64,000 nucleotides of DNA, from contig NZ_JACIIZ010000016.1 in NCBI RefSeq assembly GCF_014205765.1, positions 1 to 64,000 of the forward strand, read 5' to 3'. Of this stretch, positions 43,901 to 51,320 are shown one piece after another. The position numbers and the translations under genes are program-made. Numbering within the stretch: the stretch's first letter is position 1; each line of letters begins with the position of its first letter. The DNA comes from Nitrospirillum iridis. GTDB taxonomy: Bacteria > Pseudomonadota > Alphaproteobacteria > Azospirillales > Azospirillaceae. The notes under the pieces were generated by a model that was not told where the DNA came from, ran no database searches, and was given only the letters and a program-made list of their open reading frames with translations.

Positions 43901-44066
43901 CGTAGTTTTGGAAAACGGTTTCCGCAAGGCCGGACCAGCGTTCCGCCGCTGTCACGGCGGGTGACGCCGAAACCACGGCGAGCCAGAGCAGCAGGACGGT
44001 GCCGCATAGCCTCAAGCCGGGGAAAAAGGGTCCGCCAAACCGCATCGCGCCCAAGATGTTGCCCAT
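40962..44066 (-). CDS. Sensor diguanylate cyclase with beta-propeller repeats
   Basis: A protein of ~1030 residues. A signal peptide precedes about a dozen periplasmic Reg_prop propeller repeats of the form LWVGTxxGLxRxD, then a Y_Y_Y domain (YAYRLDGYDHGWIEADVNRR). One membrane helix follows (LLVAGVVVVAMTLLVRW), then a coiled coil and a GGDEF domain with GGEEF. It would make cyclic di-GMP from two GTP on sensing a periplasmic ligand. This signal typically raises polysaccharide output, so it may act on the cluster upstream. Three Met starts (44108, 44066, 44045) are possible; 44066 is chosen as a compromise. Confidence 0.88.
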   Translation of the reverse strand: MGNILGAMRFGGPFFPGLRLCGTVLLLWLAVVSASPAVTAAERWSGLAETVFQNYGRDQGLPHPVPTALVQDHDGFLWVGTQGGLARWDGYRFKNYAASLDKPGSLPNDFIKSLHVDPKGRLWVGANSLALYDAANDRFETIPLGAINGRPDINTIVDDGGGGLWVGTDDGLRHLDPGSRAVSTFRAGDPGATGLPRSRVQAILRDRSGGLWVGTATGLAHRANGDSDLAGVPLGDSAQANVSVLHQDEEGRVWVGTIRSGLFVIDQPGERPRALAPGATELLGWISAISPAGPHEIWVGLRNRGIVAIDTRTGARRTIRHDRTLPNSLAHDDIWAITQDSAGSLWVGGTGGLSYHPHDSGLISTVSGGAGDRADGLSASDVFSVMPARDGRVWLGYFDGGVDVVDPMGARVAALRPDPARPQAALPADIVFSMVEDAAGRVYIATRRGLYRADAAATTVERVTLPGRAPAAPTISLRFHDDRLWVGGEADGLRSYALDGPGGTPGHLAVTGPEATDAIPLSDPSVRALLPGPPHVLWVGTRNGLNRLDLATGAVERIPPAPGDPQGLPDPYVTSLLFDAKGRLWVGTFGGGLALMTGRDADGRPRFRHFGLAQGLPHPNVCSLQMDGAGIIWAGTDDGLARIDPETLEIRAVRRADGSALVDYFVGASATTPAGETLFGSKGGLTVVRPGTLPPWRFPAPVVVTDLRVGGQPVPAGRAKGGDGPLVVTPEANSLAVEFAALDFTAPSRNRYAYRLDGYDHGWIEADVNRRLAVYTNLPPGNYTLRLRGSNRDGVWTERDLALALRVLPAWYQTAWLRLLVAGVVVVAMTLLVRWRTGYLRRRQAELEHQIAERTADLRAANDRLLHLATTDPLTGCDNRRHFMERAREMIALANRHRTPLTLAILDLDDFKHVNDTHGHPGGDAVLALTGRIIAGHVRSTDVVGRIGGEEFALLMPHTAAPGARLLAERLRQAIGEGRVDMDGGDAIRVTASLGLAELRPGEDLDGLYVRADAALYLAKQAGRNRVEMVHPAG

Positions 44067-44273
44067 ACCGCGTTGAATCCCAGGACCATAGCAGGTATGG
44101 GCCGCCATGGCACCCGGCCGTCGCGGTGCATGATGCTGTCTTCCGGTCAGTAATCCTAAGGGTGGATACTATGCCGCCTTCCCAATCCCAGGTGGTTTTT
44201 CAAGGTGGCATCCCGCCGGCCCCTTGTGCGCCGCCCGCCCTTTGACCCATCGTGGTGCTGGCCATCGCACCTT

Positions 44274-44304
44274 TACCAACGACCTTTGGTACCAACGACC
44301 TTTT
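44274..44304 (+). repeat. Two tandem 15-16-bp repeats before the metalloprotease
   Basis: TACCAACGACCTTTGG (44274-44289) is followed at once by TACCAACGACCTTTT (44290-44304). The junction makes the palindrome TTGGTACCAA. The second copy ends in the likely ribosome-binding GGGGG before the GTG start at 44316. Confidence 0.7.
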
Positions 44305-44315
44305 GGGGGCATCCC

Positions 44316-46808
44316 GTGCGGCAATTCTTAACGGCGGCGCTGGGCTTGGCGCTGCTTTCCTCGACCGCGTCCCTGACCCCGTGCGCGCTGGCGGCGGCGC
44401 CCCCGTCCCAGTCGCCGCCGTCCCCCGTGCAGGCCCTGCCGGTGCAGGAGGGGTTGATGCCGGTGCGCGTGGACAAGGGGCAGGGCAAGATCTTCCTGAC
44501 CTTGCCGGCGCCGGGCGCGGACGGGGTGATGGCGCGCTATCTTTACACGCCGGCGCTGCGCACCGGCCTGGGCTCCGCCCCCACTTTCCTGGACCGGGGC
44601 CGTATCGGCCAAACCCAGCTGCTGGCCTTTCGCCTGCTGGGCGGCAAGGTCGCCATCCAGTTCGAAAACCCCCGTTTCCGCAACCCGACGGCGCCGGGCG
44701 CCAGCGTCGATTTCGCCACGTCGCTGGTGTGGATGGGCGACGCCGTGCCGCTGCCCGATGGGCGGGTGGCGGTGGACATCGCGAAATTCCTGGCGGCCGA
44801 CACGCTGGGCATCGCCAAGTCGCTGGGGCAGGAGGGCGACGCCATCGGCACCGGCGGCGCGCCGCAGGGGGCGGGCAAGGGCTTCCGCCTGGATGCGGCC
44901 TTGAGCGCCGCCGACCCCACCACCCTGAAGCTGTTTCCCGACAATCTGGAGGTGGACGCCCTTCAGACCTACACCTCCGACCATCCGGGGGCGGAGGTGG
45001 AAAACATCGCGCCCGATGCCCGGCAGGTCAGCTTCACCGTCCATCACAGCTTCGTGCGGCTGCCAGGGCCGGGCTTCACCCCGCGCGCCTTCGACCCGCG
45101 CATGGGCGGTTTCTCCACCCAGGCGGTGGATTATGGCCGACCCCTGGGCCAGGACGTGGTGCACGACGTGGCCAACCGCTTCCGCCTGGAAAAGGTGGAC
45201 CCGGCCGCCGCCCGCTCCCGCGTCAAGAAGCCCATCATCTTTTATCTCGACCGCACGGTGCCTGAGCCGATGCGCACCGCCTTGCTGGAGGGCATCACCT
45301 GGTGGGCCCAGGCCTTCGAGGCGGCGGGGTACATCGATGCCTTCAAGGCCGAACCCTTGCCGGACGGCGTCGACCCGCTGGACGCGCGTTACAACGTCGT
45401 CAACTGGGTGGACCGCGCCACCCGCGGCTGGTCCTATGGTCAGGAGATCGTGGACCCGCGCACGGGCGAGATCGTCAAGGGCATGGTGGTCCTGGGCTCC
45501 GAACGGGTGCGGCAGGACATCCTGATCTTCCAGGGCCTGGTGGGGGCGGACAAGATCGGCACGGGCGGCGCCAACGATCCCGTCAAGGTGGCGCTGGCAC
45601 GCCTGCGCCAGCTGGGCGCGCATGAGGTGGGGCACGCCCTGGGCTTCGCCCACAACTTCGCCGCCAGCACCCAGGGCCGCGCCTCCGTCATGGACTATCC
45701 CGCCCCGCGCATCGGCCTGGTGGACGGCCATCCCGACCTGTCGGACGCCTATGGCACCGGGGTGGGCGCCTGGGACCTGGCGACGGTGGACTGGCTGTAC
45801 GGCGCGGCGCCCAGCGGCCAGGACGACCAGGCGGCGGCCGATGCCAAGGCCGCGGCGGCGGTGGCCGCCGGCCTGCGCTATGTCCAGGATGACAACGCCC
45901 GCCGGCCGGACACGGCGCAGCCCTGGGGCGGCCTGTGGGATGACGGCGCCGACCCGGTGGCGGAACTGACCCGCCTGATGGGCGTGCGCCGCGCCGCCAT
46001 CGACCAGTTCGGCCTGAAGGCGCTGGCGCCGGGCGAGGCGGTGGCGGAATTGCGCCGGCGCTTCGTCCCCATCTGGCTGCTGCACCGCTATCAGGTGAAC
46101 GCCGCCGCCAAGTCGGTTGGCGGCGTCACCTTCGCCTATTCGGTGAAAGGGGACGGGCGGGAGGCGTCGGCCCCCGTGCCGGCGGATACCCAGCGCGCCG
46201 CCCTGTCGGTGCTGCTGGCCACGCTGTCGGCCGATCAGCTGCGGGTGCCGGCCGGCCTGTTGCCGCTGCTGTCCGCCGCCCGCAACGGCAGCGACAACCG
46301 CCAGTTCGATATCGAGCTGTTCGCCACGGCCGGCGGTCCGGTGTTCGATCCGCTGGTGGCGGCCGACGTCGCGTCCACCGTCACGCTCAGCACCCTGCTG
46401 GCGCCCAGCCGCCTGGCGCGGCTGGAGACGCAGCACGCGGCCGACCCCCAGGCGCCGGGCGTGAATGAGGTGCTGGAGCGGCTGATGGCCGCCGTGCTGC
46501 CCGAAAGGACCGATGCCATCACACGCCGCGTCGCCTATCGCGCCCTCGTCACCATGGCCCAGGTGGCGCGCCGCCCCGGCACCACGCCGGAGGTGGCGGC
46601 CTTGCTGGACCAGCGGGTGCATGAGGTGGCGGAGGGACTGGCCCGTGGCCGGGGTGACGCGGAGGAACGCGCCTGGGGCATCAGCCTGGCCCGCCAGTTG
46701 CTGGACCCCCAGCAGGCGGACAAGCTGCTGGCCGACCGGCCCCGCGCGGTGGATGTGCCGCCGGGTGACCCGATCGGCGGGGAGAGCGACTGGATGGATT
46801 TGCCCTGA
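44316..46808 (+). CDS. Exported zinc metalloprotease (DUF5117/DUF4953 type)
   Basis: An 830-aa protein with a signal peptide after a GTG start (VRQFLTAALGLALLSST, cleavage near ALA-A). The metzincin zinc motif HEVGHALGFAHN has ligands H436, H440 and H446 with the conserved G443. SVMDYPAPRI behind it is the Met-turn. The N-terminal ~200 residues form the DUF5117-like part, with MPVRVDKGQGKIFLTLPAPG. GTG at 44316 is chosen because GGGGG lies 7-11 bases upstream; an earlier ATG at 44205 would add a leader without signal features. A decayed piece of a second copy of this gene lies at 48831. Confidence 0.88.
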   Translation: MRQFLTAALGLALLSSTASLTPCALAAAPPSQSPPSPVQALPVQEGLMPVRVDKGQGKIFLTLPAPGADGVMARYLYTPALRTGLGSAPTFLDRGRIGQTQLLAFRLLGGKVAIQFENPRFRNPTAPGASVDFATSLVWMGDAVPLPDGRVAVDIAKFLAADTLGIAKSLGQEGDAIGTGGAPQGAGKGFRLDAALSAADPTTLKLFPDNLEVDALQTYTSDHPGAEVENIAPDARQVSFTVHHSFVRLPGPGFTPRAFDPRMGGFSTQAVDYGRPLGQDVVHDVANRFRLEKVDPAAARSRVKKPIIFYLDRTVPEPMRTALLEGITWWAQAFEAAGYIDAFKAEPLPDGVDPLDARYNVVNWVDRATRGWSYGQEIVDPRTGEIVKGMVVLGSERVRQDILIFQGLVGADKIGTGGANDPVKVALARLRQLGAHEVGHALGFAHNFAASTQGRASVMDYPAPRIGLVDGHPDLSDAYGTGVGAWDLATVDWLYGAAPSGQDDQAAADAKAAAAVAAGLRYVQDDNARRPDTAQPWGGLWDDGADPVAELTRLMGVRRAAIDQFGLKALAPGEAVAELRRRFVPIWLLHRYQVNAAAKSVGGVTFAYSVKGDGREASAPVPADTQRAALSVLLATLSADQLRVPAGLLPLLSAARNGSDNRQFDIELFATAGGPVFDPLVAADVASTVTLSTLLAPSRLARLETQHAADPQAPGVNEVLERLMAAVLPERTDAITRRVAYRALVTMAQVARRPGTTPEVAALLDQRVHEVAEGLARGRGDAEERAWGISLARQLLDPQQADKLLADRPRAVDVPPGDPIGGESDWMDLP

Positions 46809-46841
46809 CGGGATCCAAATGCCGCGCGGACGAGGAGCAGG

Positions 46842-47522
46842 ATGATGATGCGGTTGAACGACGACCTGACGGTGCGCACGGCGGTGCATGCCGGTGGCAT
46901 GGATTGGGTGCCCAGCCCGTCGCCGGGCGTGGAGCGCCGCATGCTGTCGCGCATCGGGGATGAGAAGGCGCGTGCCACCTCCATCGTCCGCTATGCCGCC
47001 GGCAGCCGCTTCCCCACCCACGGCCATCCGGGTGGGGAGGAGTTCCTGGTGCTAGACGGCGTGTTCCAGGACGAGACCGGCGATTTCCCGGCCGGCACCT
47101 ATGTCCGCAACCCGCCGGGCACGGGCCATGCCCCCGGTTCTGTCCCCGGCTGCGTCATCTTTGTGAAGCTGTGGCAGTTCCGGGAGGAGGACCAGGCGCG
47201 CATCGTCCGCCGGCCCGGGGAGGGGGAGGCGCTGCCGGCCCGCCCCGGTGTTGAGCGCGCCCTGAGCCTGTTCGCCGACGGGCATGAGGAGGTGCGGCTG
47301 GAGGACTGGCGGCCGGACGCCGAGGTGCGTGTGGCCAATCCGCAGGGCCTGGAACTGCTGGTTGTGGACGGCGGCTTCACCGAGGGGGGTGAGGCGTTCC
47401 ACTCCCAGTCCTGGCTGCGCCTGCCCGCCGGCCAGGACCTGATGGTCCATACCGGGGAGCAGGGCGCCCGTGTCTGGTTGAAGGCCGGGCCGCTGCTGCA
47501 CCCCGATGTCTGCGCTTTCTGA
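46842..47522 (+). CDS. Cupin protein, ChrR-like
   Basis: A 226-aa protein with a beta-barrel cupin core: FPTHGHPGGEEFLVLDGVF (two His and one Glu) supplies metal ligands and GTYVRNPPGTGHAP follows. A second, weaker cupin half lies in the C-terminal part (residues ~140-220). ChrR-type cupins bind metal and can act with ECF sigma factors, but no sigma gene is adjacent. Any of the three ATGs at 46842, 46845 and 46848 may be used; GAGGAG lies just upstream. It follows the metalloprotease by 33 bp and may share its transcript. Confidence 0.85.
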   Translation: MMMRLNDDLTVRTAVHAGGMDWVPSPSPGVERRMLSRIGDEKARATSIVRYAAGSRFPTHGHPGGEEFLVLDGVFQDETGDFPAGTYVRNPPGTGHAPGSVPGCVIFVKLWQFREEDQARIVRRPGEGEALPARPGVERALSLFADGHEEVRLEDWRPDAEVRVANPQGLELLVVDGGFTEGGEAFHSQSWLRLPAGQDLMVHTGEQGARVWLKAGPLLHPDVCAF

Positions 47523-48071
47523 TCAGGCCAGGACCGGCGCGCGCCGGGCGGGCCAGAAGCGGCTGTTGCGCAGCAGGCCGGCGGAAACCAGCGACACCAG
47601 CACGCCCACGGGGAAGATCTCATTGAAGGTCAAGGACAGGCGGTAGAGGGGGTTGGCGTACTTCGCCCTCATCTTGTCCATCTCCACCGTCAGGGCGGCT
47701 AGGGCCTCGTCCGAGGCGCCGCTGGCCTTCTGCTGGCTGATCATGGCTTGGGCGTAGTCGTTGACATAGTCCATGTGGTTCAGGGCCTGCGTCACCTCCC
47801 ACGCCAGGGCGTAGATCACCCCGCCGACGACGCTGATGCCCAGGCCCAGGAACAGGGCGGGCCAGAAACGGATGACGCCGCCCAGGGCGGTGTCGCGGTG
47901 GCGCTTCACCGCCAGGAAGACGGTGCTGAGCGCCACCAGCATGGTGGCATAGCCCAGGGCCATTTCGACGGCCATGGGCAGGTGGCCGTGCGGGACGGTG
48001 GTCAGCACCCCCATGGCCAGGCCGGAGATGAGGCCGGCCGCCAGGCCGTGGGTCAGGATTTTGCGCAGCAT
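47523..48071 (-). CDS. DUF4199-family membrane protein
   Basis: A 182-aa protein with four membrane helices (residues ~8-25, 33-53, 66-91 and 150-170) and a polar loop rich in Ala, Gln and Lys before the last one. The features fit DUF4199. This family often stands next to a LuxR-type regulator, as here. Its function is not known; a role in sensing membrane state together with the regulator is possible. It begins on the minus strand 135 bp after the LuxR gene ends, and ends next to the cupin gene. Confidence 0.78.
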   Translation of the reverse strand: MLRKILTHGLAAGLISGLAMGVLTTVPHGHLPMAVEMALGYATMLVALSTVFLAVKRHRDTALGGVIRFWPALFLGLGISVVGGVIYALAWEVTQALNHMDYVNDYAQAMISQQKASGASDEALAALTVEMDKMRAKYANPLYRLSLTFNEIFPVGVLVSLVSAGLLRNSRFWPARRAPVLA

Positions 48072-48206
48072 GCGAACGCCCCTTTGGTTCCGTGTGATCG
48101 GTGTCCCTCAGTGCCCCGCAAATCCGGTCGGCGGCAATCGCCCGAAGGGGTGATTTTGACGGAATCACCCACAAATCGAGGCAGCTACGGCCGGCGACAC
48201 GCCGTT

Positions 48207-48692
48207 CTAGGGTACCAGACCCAGCACACGGGCGCGGTTCACGGCGTCGGTGCGGCGGCGGGCGTCCAGCTTCTCGAACACGCGGGCCACGTGGGTCTTC
48301 ACCGTGTTGGGGGAGATATCGAGCGCGAGGGCGATTTCCTTGTTGGAGCGGCCGGCCGCCAGTTCGCGCAGCACCGCCATCTCCCGCGCGCTGATGCCCA
48401 GGCCGGCCTGGGCCTGGGGATTGCCTTCCGGGGGCAGCGGCGGCGCCGGTCGCATCAGGTGCACGCCCACCGCCACGCCCAGGGCGAGGAAGGCGGCCGC
48501 GATCAGGAACAGGGTGATGTCATCCGAATGGGTCCGCGCCAAGCGGCGGTAGTCCAGCCACTGCAAGGCCAGGGTGCCCGCCGCCAAGGCGCCCCCATAG
48601 AGCGCCACCCGACGGAGGACCGGCGCCCAGACCTGGGCGCGACGCAGGGACGCCCGCCACCGGGCCGGGGACGCGAGACTGGACAGAGGCAT
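48207..48692 (-). CDS. Membrane-anchored LuxR-type regulator
   Basis: The 161-aa protein has two membrane helices (residues ~27-46 and ~62-80) and a C-terminal LuxR DNA-binding domain: ISAREMAVLRELAAGRSNKE then IALALDISPNTVKTHVARVF, residues ~97-160. No receiver domain is present, so DNA binding is probably controlled through the membrane part or its DUF4199 partner. The ATG at 48692 is chosen with GAAGGGTGG just before it. Confidence 0.87.
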   Translation of the reverse strand: MPLSSLASPARWRASLRRAQVWAPVLRRVALYGGALAAGTLALQWLDYRRLARTHSDDITLFLIAAAFLALGVAVGVHLMRPAPPLPPEGNPQAQAGLGISAREMAVLRELAAGRSNKEIALALDISPNTVKTHVARVFEKLDARRRTDAVNRARVLGLVP

Positions 48693-48830
48693 GACCACCC
48701 TTCACGGCTACGGCGGGATATCCCACCGCAGCGTCCGTCTGGACTGCCCGGCTGTCAAGACGGCCTCATGCCACCCCAGGCTCTGAAGTCAGGTTAACGG
48801 CTTTACGAGTTGAGAGAATGCTGAATCTAT

Positions 48831-48920
48831 CGCGTCGCCACCCGCGCCCTCATCACCATGGCGCCGTTGGCGCGCCGCCTGGGCCCCACACCGGAGGTGG
48901 TGGCCGTGCTGGACCAGCGG
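48831..48920 (+). pseudogene. Remnant of a second metalloprotease gene
   Basis: These 90 bases align without gaps to 46527-46616, inside the metalloprotease gene, at roughly 85% identity by eye, and in the same codon frame. The fragment still reads RVATRALITMAPLARRLGPT, then PEVVAVLDQR, against RVAYRALVTMAQVARRPGTT and PEVAALLDQR in the intact gene. The similarity stops just before the stop codon of the HxlR gene. No other part of the gene is near, so it is a leftover of a duplicate or of a lost paralogue. Confidence 0.75.
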
Positions 48921-48922
48921 TG

Positions 48923-49372
48923 TCAGTCCTGCGCGTCGAAGCGGGCGCGGGCATCGCGGATTTCAGGGTGGTTGACCTCCGCCCACCGGGCCAATGTGTC
49001 GAGGGGCCCTATGATGGATAGGCCCAGGGGCGCCAGGCGGTAATCCACGCTGGGCGGTTTCGTCGGGTGGACGTGGCGGTGGATCAGGCCGTCACGCTCC
49101 AGATCGCGCAGCGACTGGGTCAGCATGCGCTTCGAGATATCGGGAATGGCGCGGTGCAGCGCGCTGAAGCGCTGGGGCCCGGCCGCCAGGGTCATCAGGA
49201 TCAAGGCGGTCCATTTATTGCCGACATGATCGAAGACATCGCGCACGGGACAGCGGCTTGGATCGAAGCCCAACTTTTGCCACCTCTGCAACGCGCTTTC
49301 CGCCGACCGCTCTTCCGAGGCCGGCGCCGCCTCCGGCCGGGGAAGGGGGTTCCCTGAAAGTAACCTGGACAT
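48923..49372 (-). CDS. HxlR-family regulator, QorR/YtfH-like
   Basis: A 149-aa winged-helix repressor. [20 protein letters not shown] near residues 41-60 is the HxlR start with the conserved Cys, [20 protein letters not shown] is the recognition region, and [12 protein letters not shown] ends the wing. In E. coli the related QorR (YtfH) senses quinones or redox stress through its Cys and represses the divergent qorB. The same layout is seen here with a quinone reductase-like gene. A 9-bp inverted repeat in the shared gap is a likely operator. Confidence 0.88.
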   Translation of the reverse strand: MSRLLSGNPLPRPEAAPASEERSAESALQRWQKLGFDPSRCPVRDVFDHVGNKWTALILMTLAAGPQRFSALHRAIPDISKRMLTQSLRDLERDGLIHRHVHPTKPPSVDYRLAPLGLSIIGPLDTLARWAEVNHPEIRDARARFDAQD

Positions 49373-49402
49373 AAAAAACTGCCTCCTTCACAGCGGCGCT
49401 CA

Positions 49403-49441
49403 ATGGTCTCATTTATATACCAGTCCTCAATTTGAGACCAT
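49403..49441. promoter_or_regulatory. Inverted-repeat operator between hxlR-type and qorB-like genes
   Basis: ATGGTCTCA (49403-49411) and TGAGACCAT (49433-49441) are perfect 9-bp complements with 21 bp between them, in an AT-rich stretch. They flank the likely promoter of the divergent genes and are the best candidate binding site for the HxlR regulator. Confidence 0.65.
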
Positions 49442-49455
49442 AAAGGAACACGCAC

Positions 49456-50328
49456 ATGAGCACGTCCCCCCGCCTTCTCGTCACCGGCGCCAGCGGCCAA
49501 CTGGGTCGGCTGGTCATCCAGTCCTTGCTGAAGACCGTCCCGGCGGCGCGCATTGTCGCCACCGTCCGCACCCTGGCCAAGGCCACCGACCTGCAGGCCT
49601 TGGGGGTGGAGGTGCGCGAGGCGGATTATGACCAGCCGGCGGTGCTGGACGCCGCCTTCCAGGGCATCGACCGTCTCTTGCTGATCTCTTCCAGTGAGAT
49701 CGGCCGCCGGGTGCCGCAGCACCGGAACGCCATTGACGCCGCCGTCCGGGCCGGGGTTGGGCTGATCGGCTACACCAGCCTGCTGCACGGCGATGCCTCG
49801 CCCCTGCCGTTGAAGGCGGAGCATGTGGCGACGGAGGCCGCCCTGCGCGCTTCCGGGGCACCCTTCGTCATTCTGCGCAATGGCTGGTACCTGGAAAACT
49901 ACAACGGCTTCATCGCGCCGGGGCTGGAACATGGCGCCGTCTTCGGCAGCGCGGGGGAGGGACGCATCGCCGCCGCCGCCCGGGCCGACTATGCCGACGC
50001 GGCGGCGGCCGTGCTGGCCGCGGGTGCCGAACATGCGGGCAAGATTTATGAACTGGCCGGGGATGACGGGTTCACCATGGCTGACTGGGCTGCCGCCCTG
50101 TCCGAGGTGGCCGGCAAGGTGGTGGCTTACAACAACCTGCCGGAGGCCGACTACAAGGCCCTGTTGATCAACATTGGGCTGCCGGCGCCGGTGGCCGACC
50201 TGCTGTCGTCATCCGACGTGGGCGCGGCCCAGGGCGGCCTGTACGACGCCAGCCGCACGCTAAGCCGTCTCATCGGCCGGCCGACGACGCCGTTGAAGAC
50301 CGCGCTGGCCGCCGCCCTGAAGGGCTGA
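49456..50328 (+). CDS. NAD(P)H:quinone oxidoreductase, QorB/YtfG-like
   Basis: The 290-aa protein is an atypical short-chain dehydrogenase of the NmrA-like group. RLLVTGASGQLGRLVIQSLL near residues 6-25 binds NAD(P), and VILRNGWYLENYN is the characteristic motif near 135-147. E. coli YtfG (QorB) reduces quinones with NADPH. The divergent HxlR gene supports this call. AAAGGA precedes the ATG at 49456. It converges with psuG across an 11-bp hairpin. Confidence 0.87.
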   Translation: MSTSPRLLVTGASGQLGRLVIQSLLKTVPAARIVATVRTLAKATDLQALGVEVREADYDQPAVLDAAFQGIDRLLLISSSEIGRRVPQHRNAIDAAVRAGVGLIGYTSLLHGDASPLPLKAEHVATEAALRASGAPFVILRNGWYLENYNGFIAPGLEHGAVFGSAGEGRIAAAARADYADAAAAVLAAGAEHAGKIYELAGDDGFTMADWAAALSEVAGKVVAYNNLPEADYKALLINIGLPAPVADLLSSSDVGAAQGGLYDASRTLSRLIGRPTTPLKTALAAALKG

Positions 50329-50344
50329 GGCTTTTTTTGGGGAT

Positions 50345-50375
50345 GCCCGATCCGGACAAGGGGGCCGGATCGGGC
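50345..50375. other. 11-bp perfect hairpin between convergent genes
   Basis: GCCCGATCCGG (50345-50355) and CCGGATCGGGC (50365-50375) with a 9-nt loop. It lies between the ends of qorB-like and psuG. A T-run precedes it on the plus strand (TTTTTTT at 50331-50338), so it is not a normal terminator in either direction, though it may still stop or stabilise transcripts. Confidence 0.6.
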
Positions 50376-50376
50376 C

Positions 50377-51306
50377 TCACGCCGCCGCGTACGCCACCGC
50401 GATGCGGGCGGCCAAGGCCGCGTTGTTCTGCACCAGGGCGATGTTGGCCGTCAGGCTGCGGCCACCCGACAGCTCATTGATGCGCGCCAGCAGGAAGGGC
50501 GTCAGGTCCTTGCGGCTGATGTCCTTGGCGTCGGCCTCCGCCACCGCGTCCGCGATGGTGCCGTCGATGAAGGCGGGGGCCAGCGCGTCGGCTTCCGGGA
50601 TGGGGTTGGCGATCAGCAGGCCGGTGCCGCAGCCCAACCCATGGTGCAGGCGCAGGGCCGCCGCGATCTCTTCCGCCGTGTCCAGGCGGTGATCCGCCTT
50701 GTGACCGCTGGACCGGGTGAAGAAGGCGGGGAAGTCGTCGGTGCCGTGGGCGATGACGGGCACGCGCTGGGTCTCCAGGAACTCCAGCGTCTTGGCGATG
50801 TCCAGGATGGACTTCACCCCGGCGCAGACCACGGCCGTGGGCGTGCGGCCCAGTTCGGTCAGGTCGGCGGAGATGTCGAAGGTGGTCTCCGCCCCCCGGT
50901 GCACCCCGCCGACGCCGCCGGTGGCGAAGATCGGGATGCCGGCCAAGTCGGCGATGCGCATGGTGGCCGACACGGTGGTGCCGGCCGTACCCCGGCGCAC
51001 CATGACGGCCGCCAGGTCGCGGCTGGAGGCTTTCACCACGCCCTGGGCCTGGGCCAGCCGGTCCAGCTCACCCCGCGTCAGGCCGGCCCGCACCGCGCCC
51101 GCCACCACGGCGATGGTGGCGGGCACCGCGCCATTGGCCCGCACCACATCCTCCACCGCCAGCGCCGTTTCCAGGTTGGCGGGATAGGGCATGCCGTGGG
51201 TGATGATGGTGGATTCCAGGGCCACCACGGGCCGGCCGGTGGCCAGGGCGTCGGCGACCTCGGGGCTCAGGATGGGCTGCAGAAGCGTTGGCTGCAGATG
51301 GGACAT
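50377..51306 (-). CDS. psuG: Pseudouridine-5'-phosphate glycosidase
   Basis: A 309-aa enzyme that splits pseudouridine-5'-phosphate into uracil and ribose-5-phosphate. Signatures are VALESTIITHGMPYPANLE (residues ~28-46), GTAGTTVSATM, FATGGVGGVHRGAETTFDIS and VIAHGTDDFPAFFTRSSG, all typical of the PsuG/IndA family. It is full length. It follows the kinase gene psuK by 14 bp on the same strand, so the two form the standard pseudouridine breakdown operon: the kinase phosphorylates pseudouridine, then PsuG cleaves the product. Confidence 0.95.
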   Translation of the reverse strand: MSHLQPTLLQPILSPEVADALATGRPVVALESTIITHGMPYPANLETALAVEDVVRANGAVPATIAVVAGAVRAGLTRGELDRLAQAQGVVKASSRDLAAVMVRRGTAGTTVSATMRIADLAGIPIFATGGVGGVHRGAETTFDISADLTELGRTPTAVVCAGVKSILDIAKTLEFLETQRVPVIAHGTDDFPAFFTRSSGHKADHRLDTAEEIAAALRLHHGLGCGTGLLIANPIPEADALAPAFIDGTIADAVAEADAKDISRKDLTPFLLARINELSGGRSLTANIALVQNNAALAARIAVAYAAA

Positions 51307-51320
51307 GGGGGGAGGCTTCC

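Noticed and set aside
40893-43964. A 1023-codon open frame on the plus strand opposite the diguanylate cyclase
   Set aside because: It has no family features, is rich in Gly, Gln, Val and His as expected for the antisense of GC-rich codons, and the minus-strand gene has clear GGDEF and propeller repeats.
48715-48739. GGGATAT then CGTC, similar to the ECF promoter
   Set aside because: The -35 block lacks GGAATA, the gap is 14 bp and it points towards the antisense side of the HxlR gene, with no plus-strand gene to drive.
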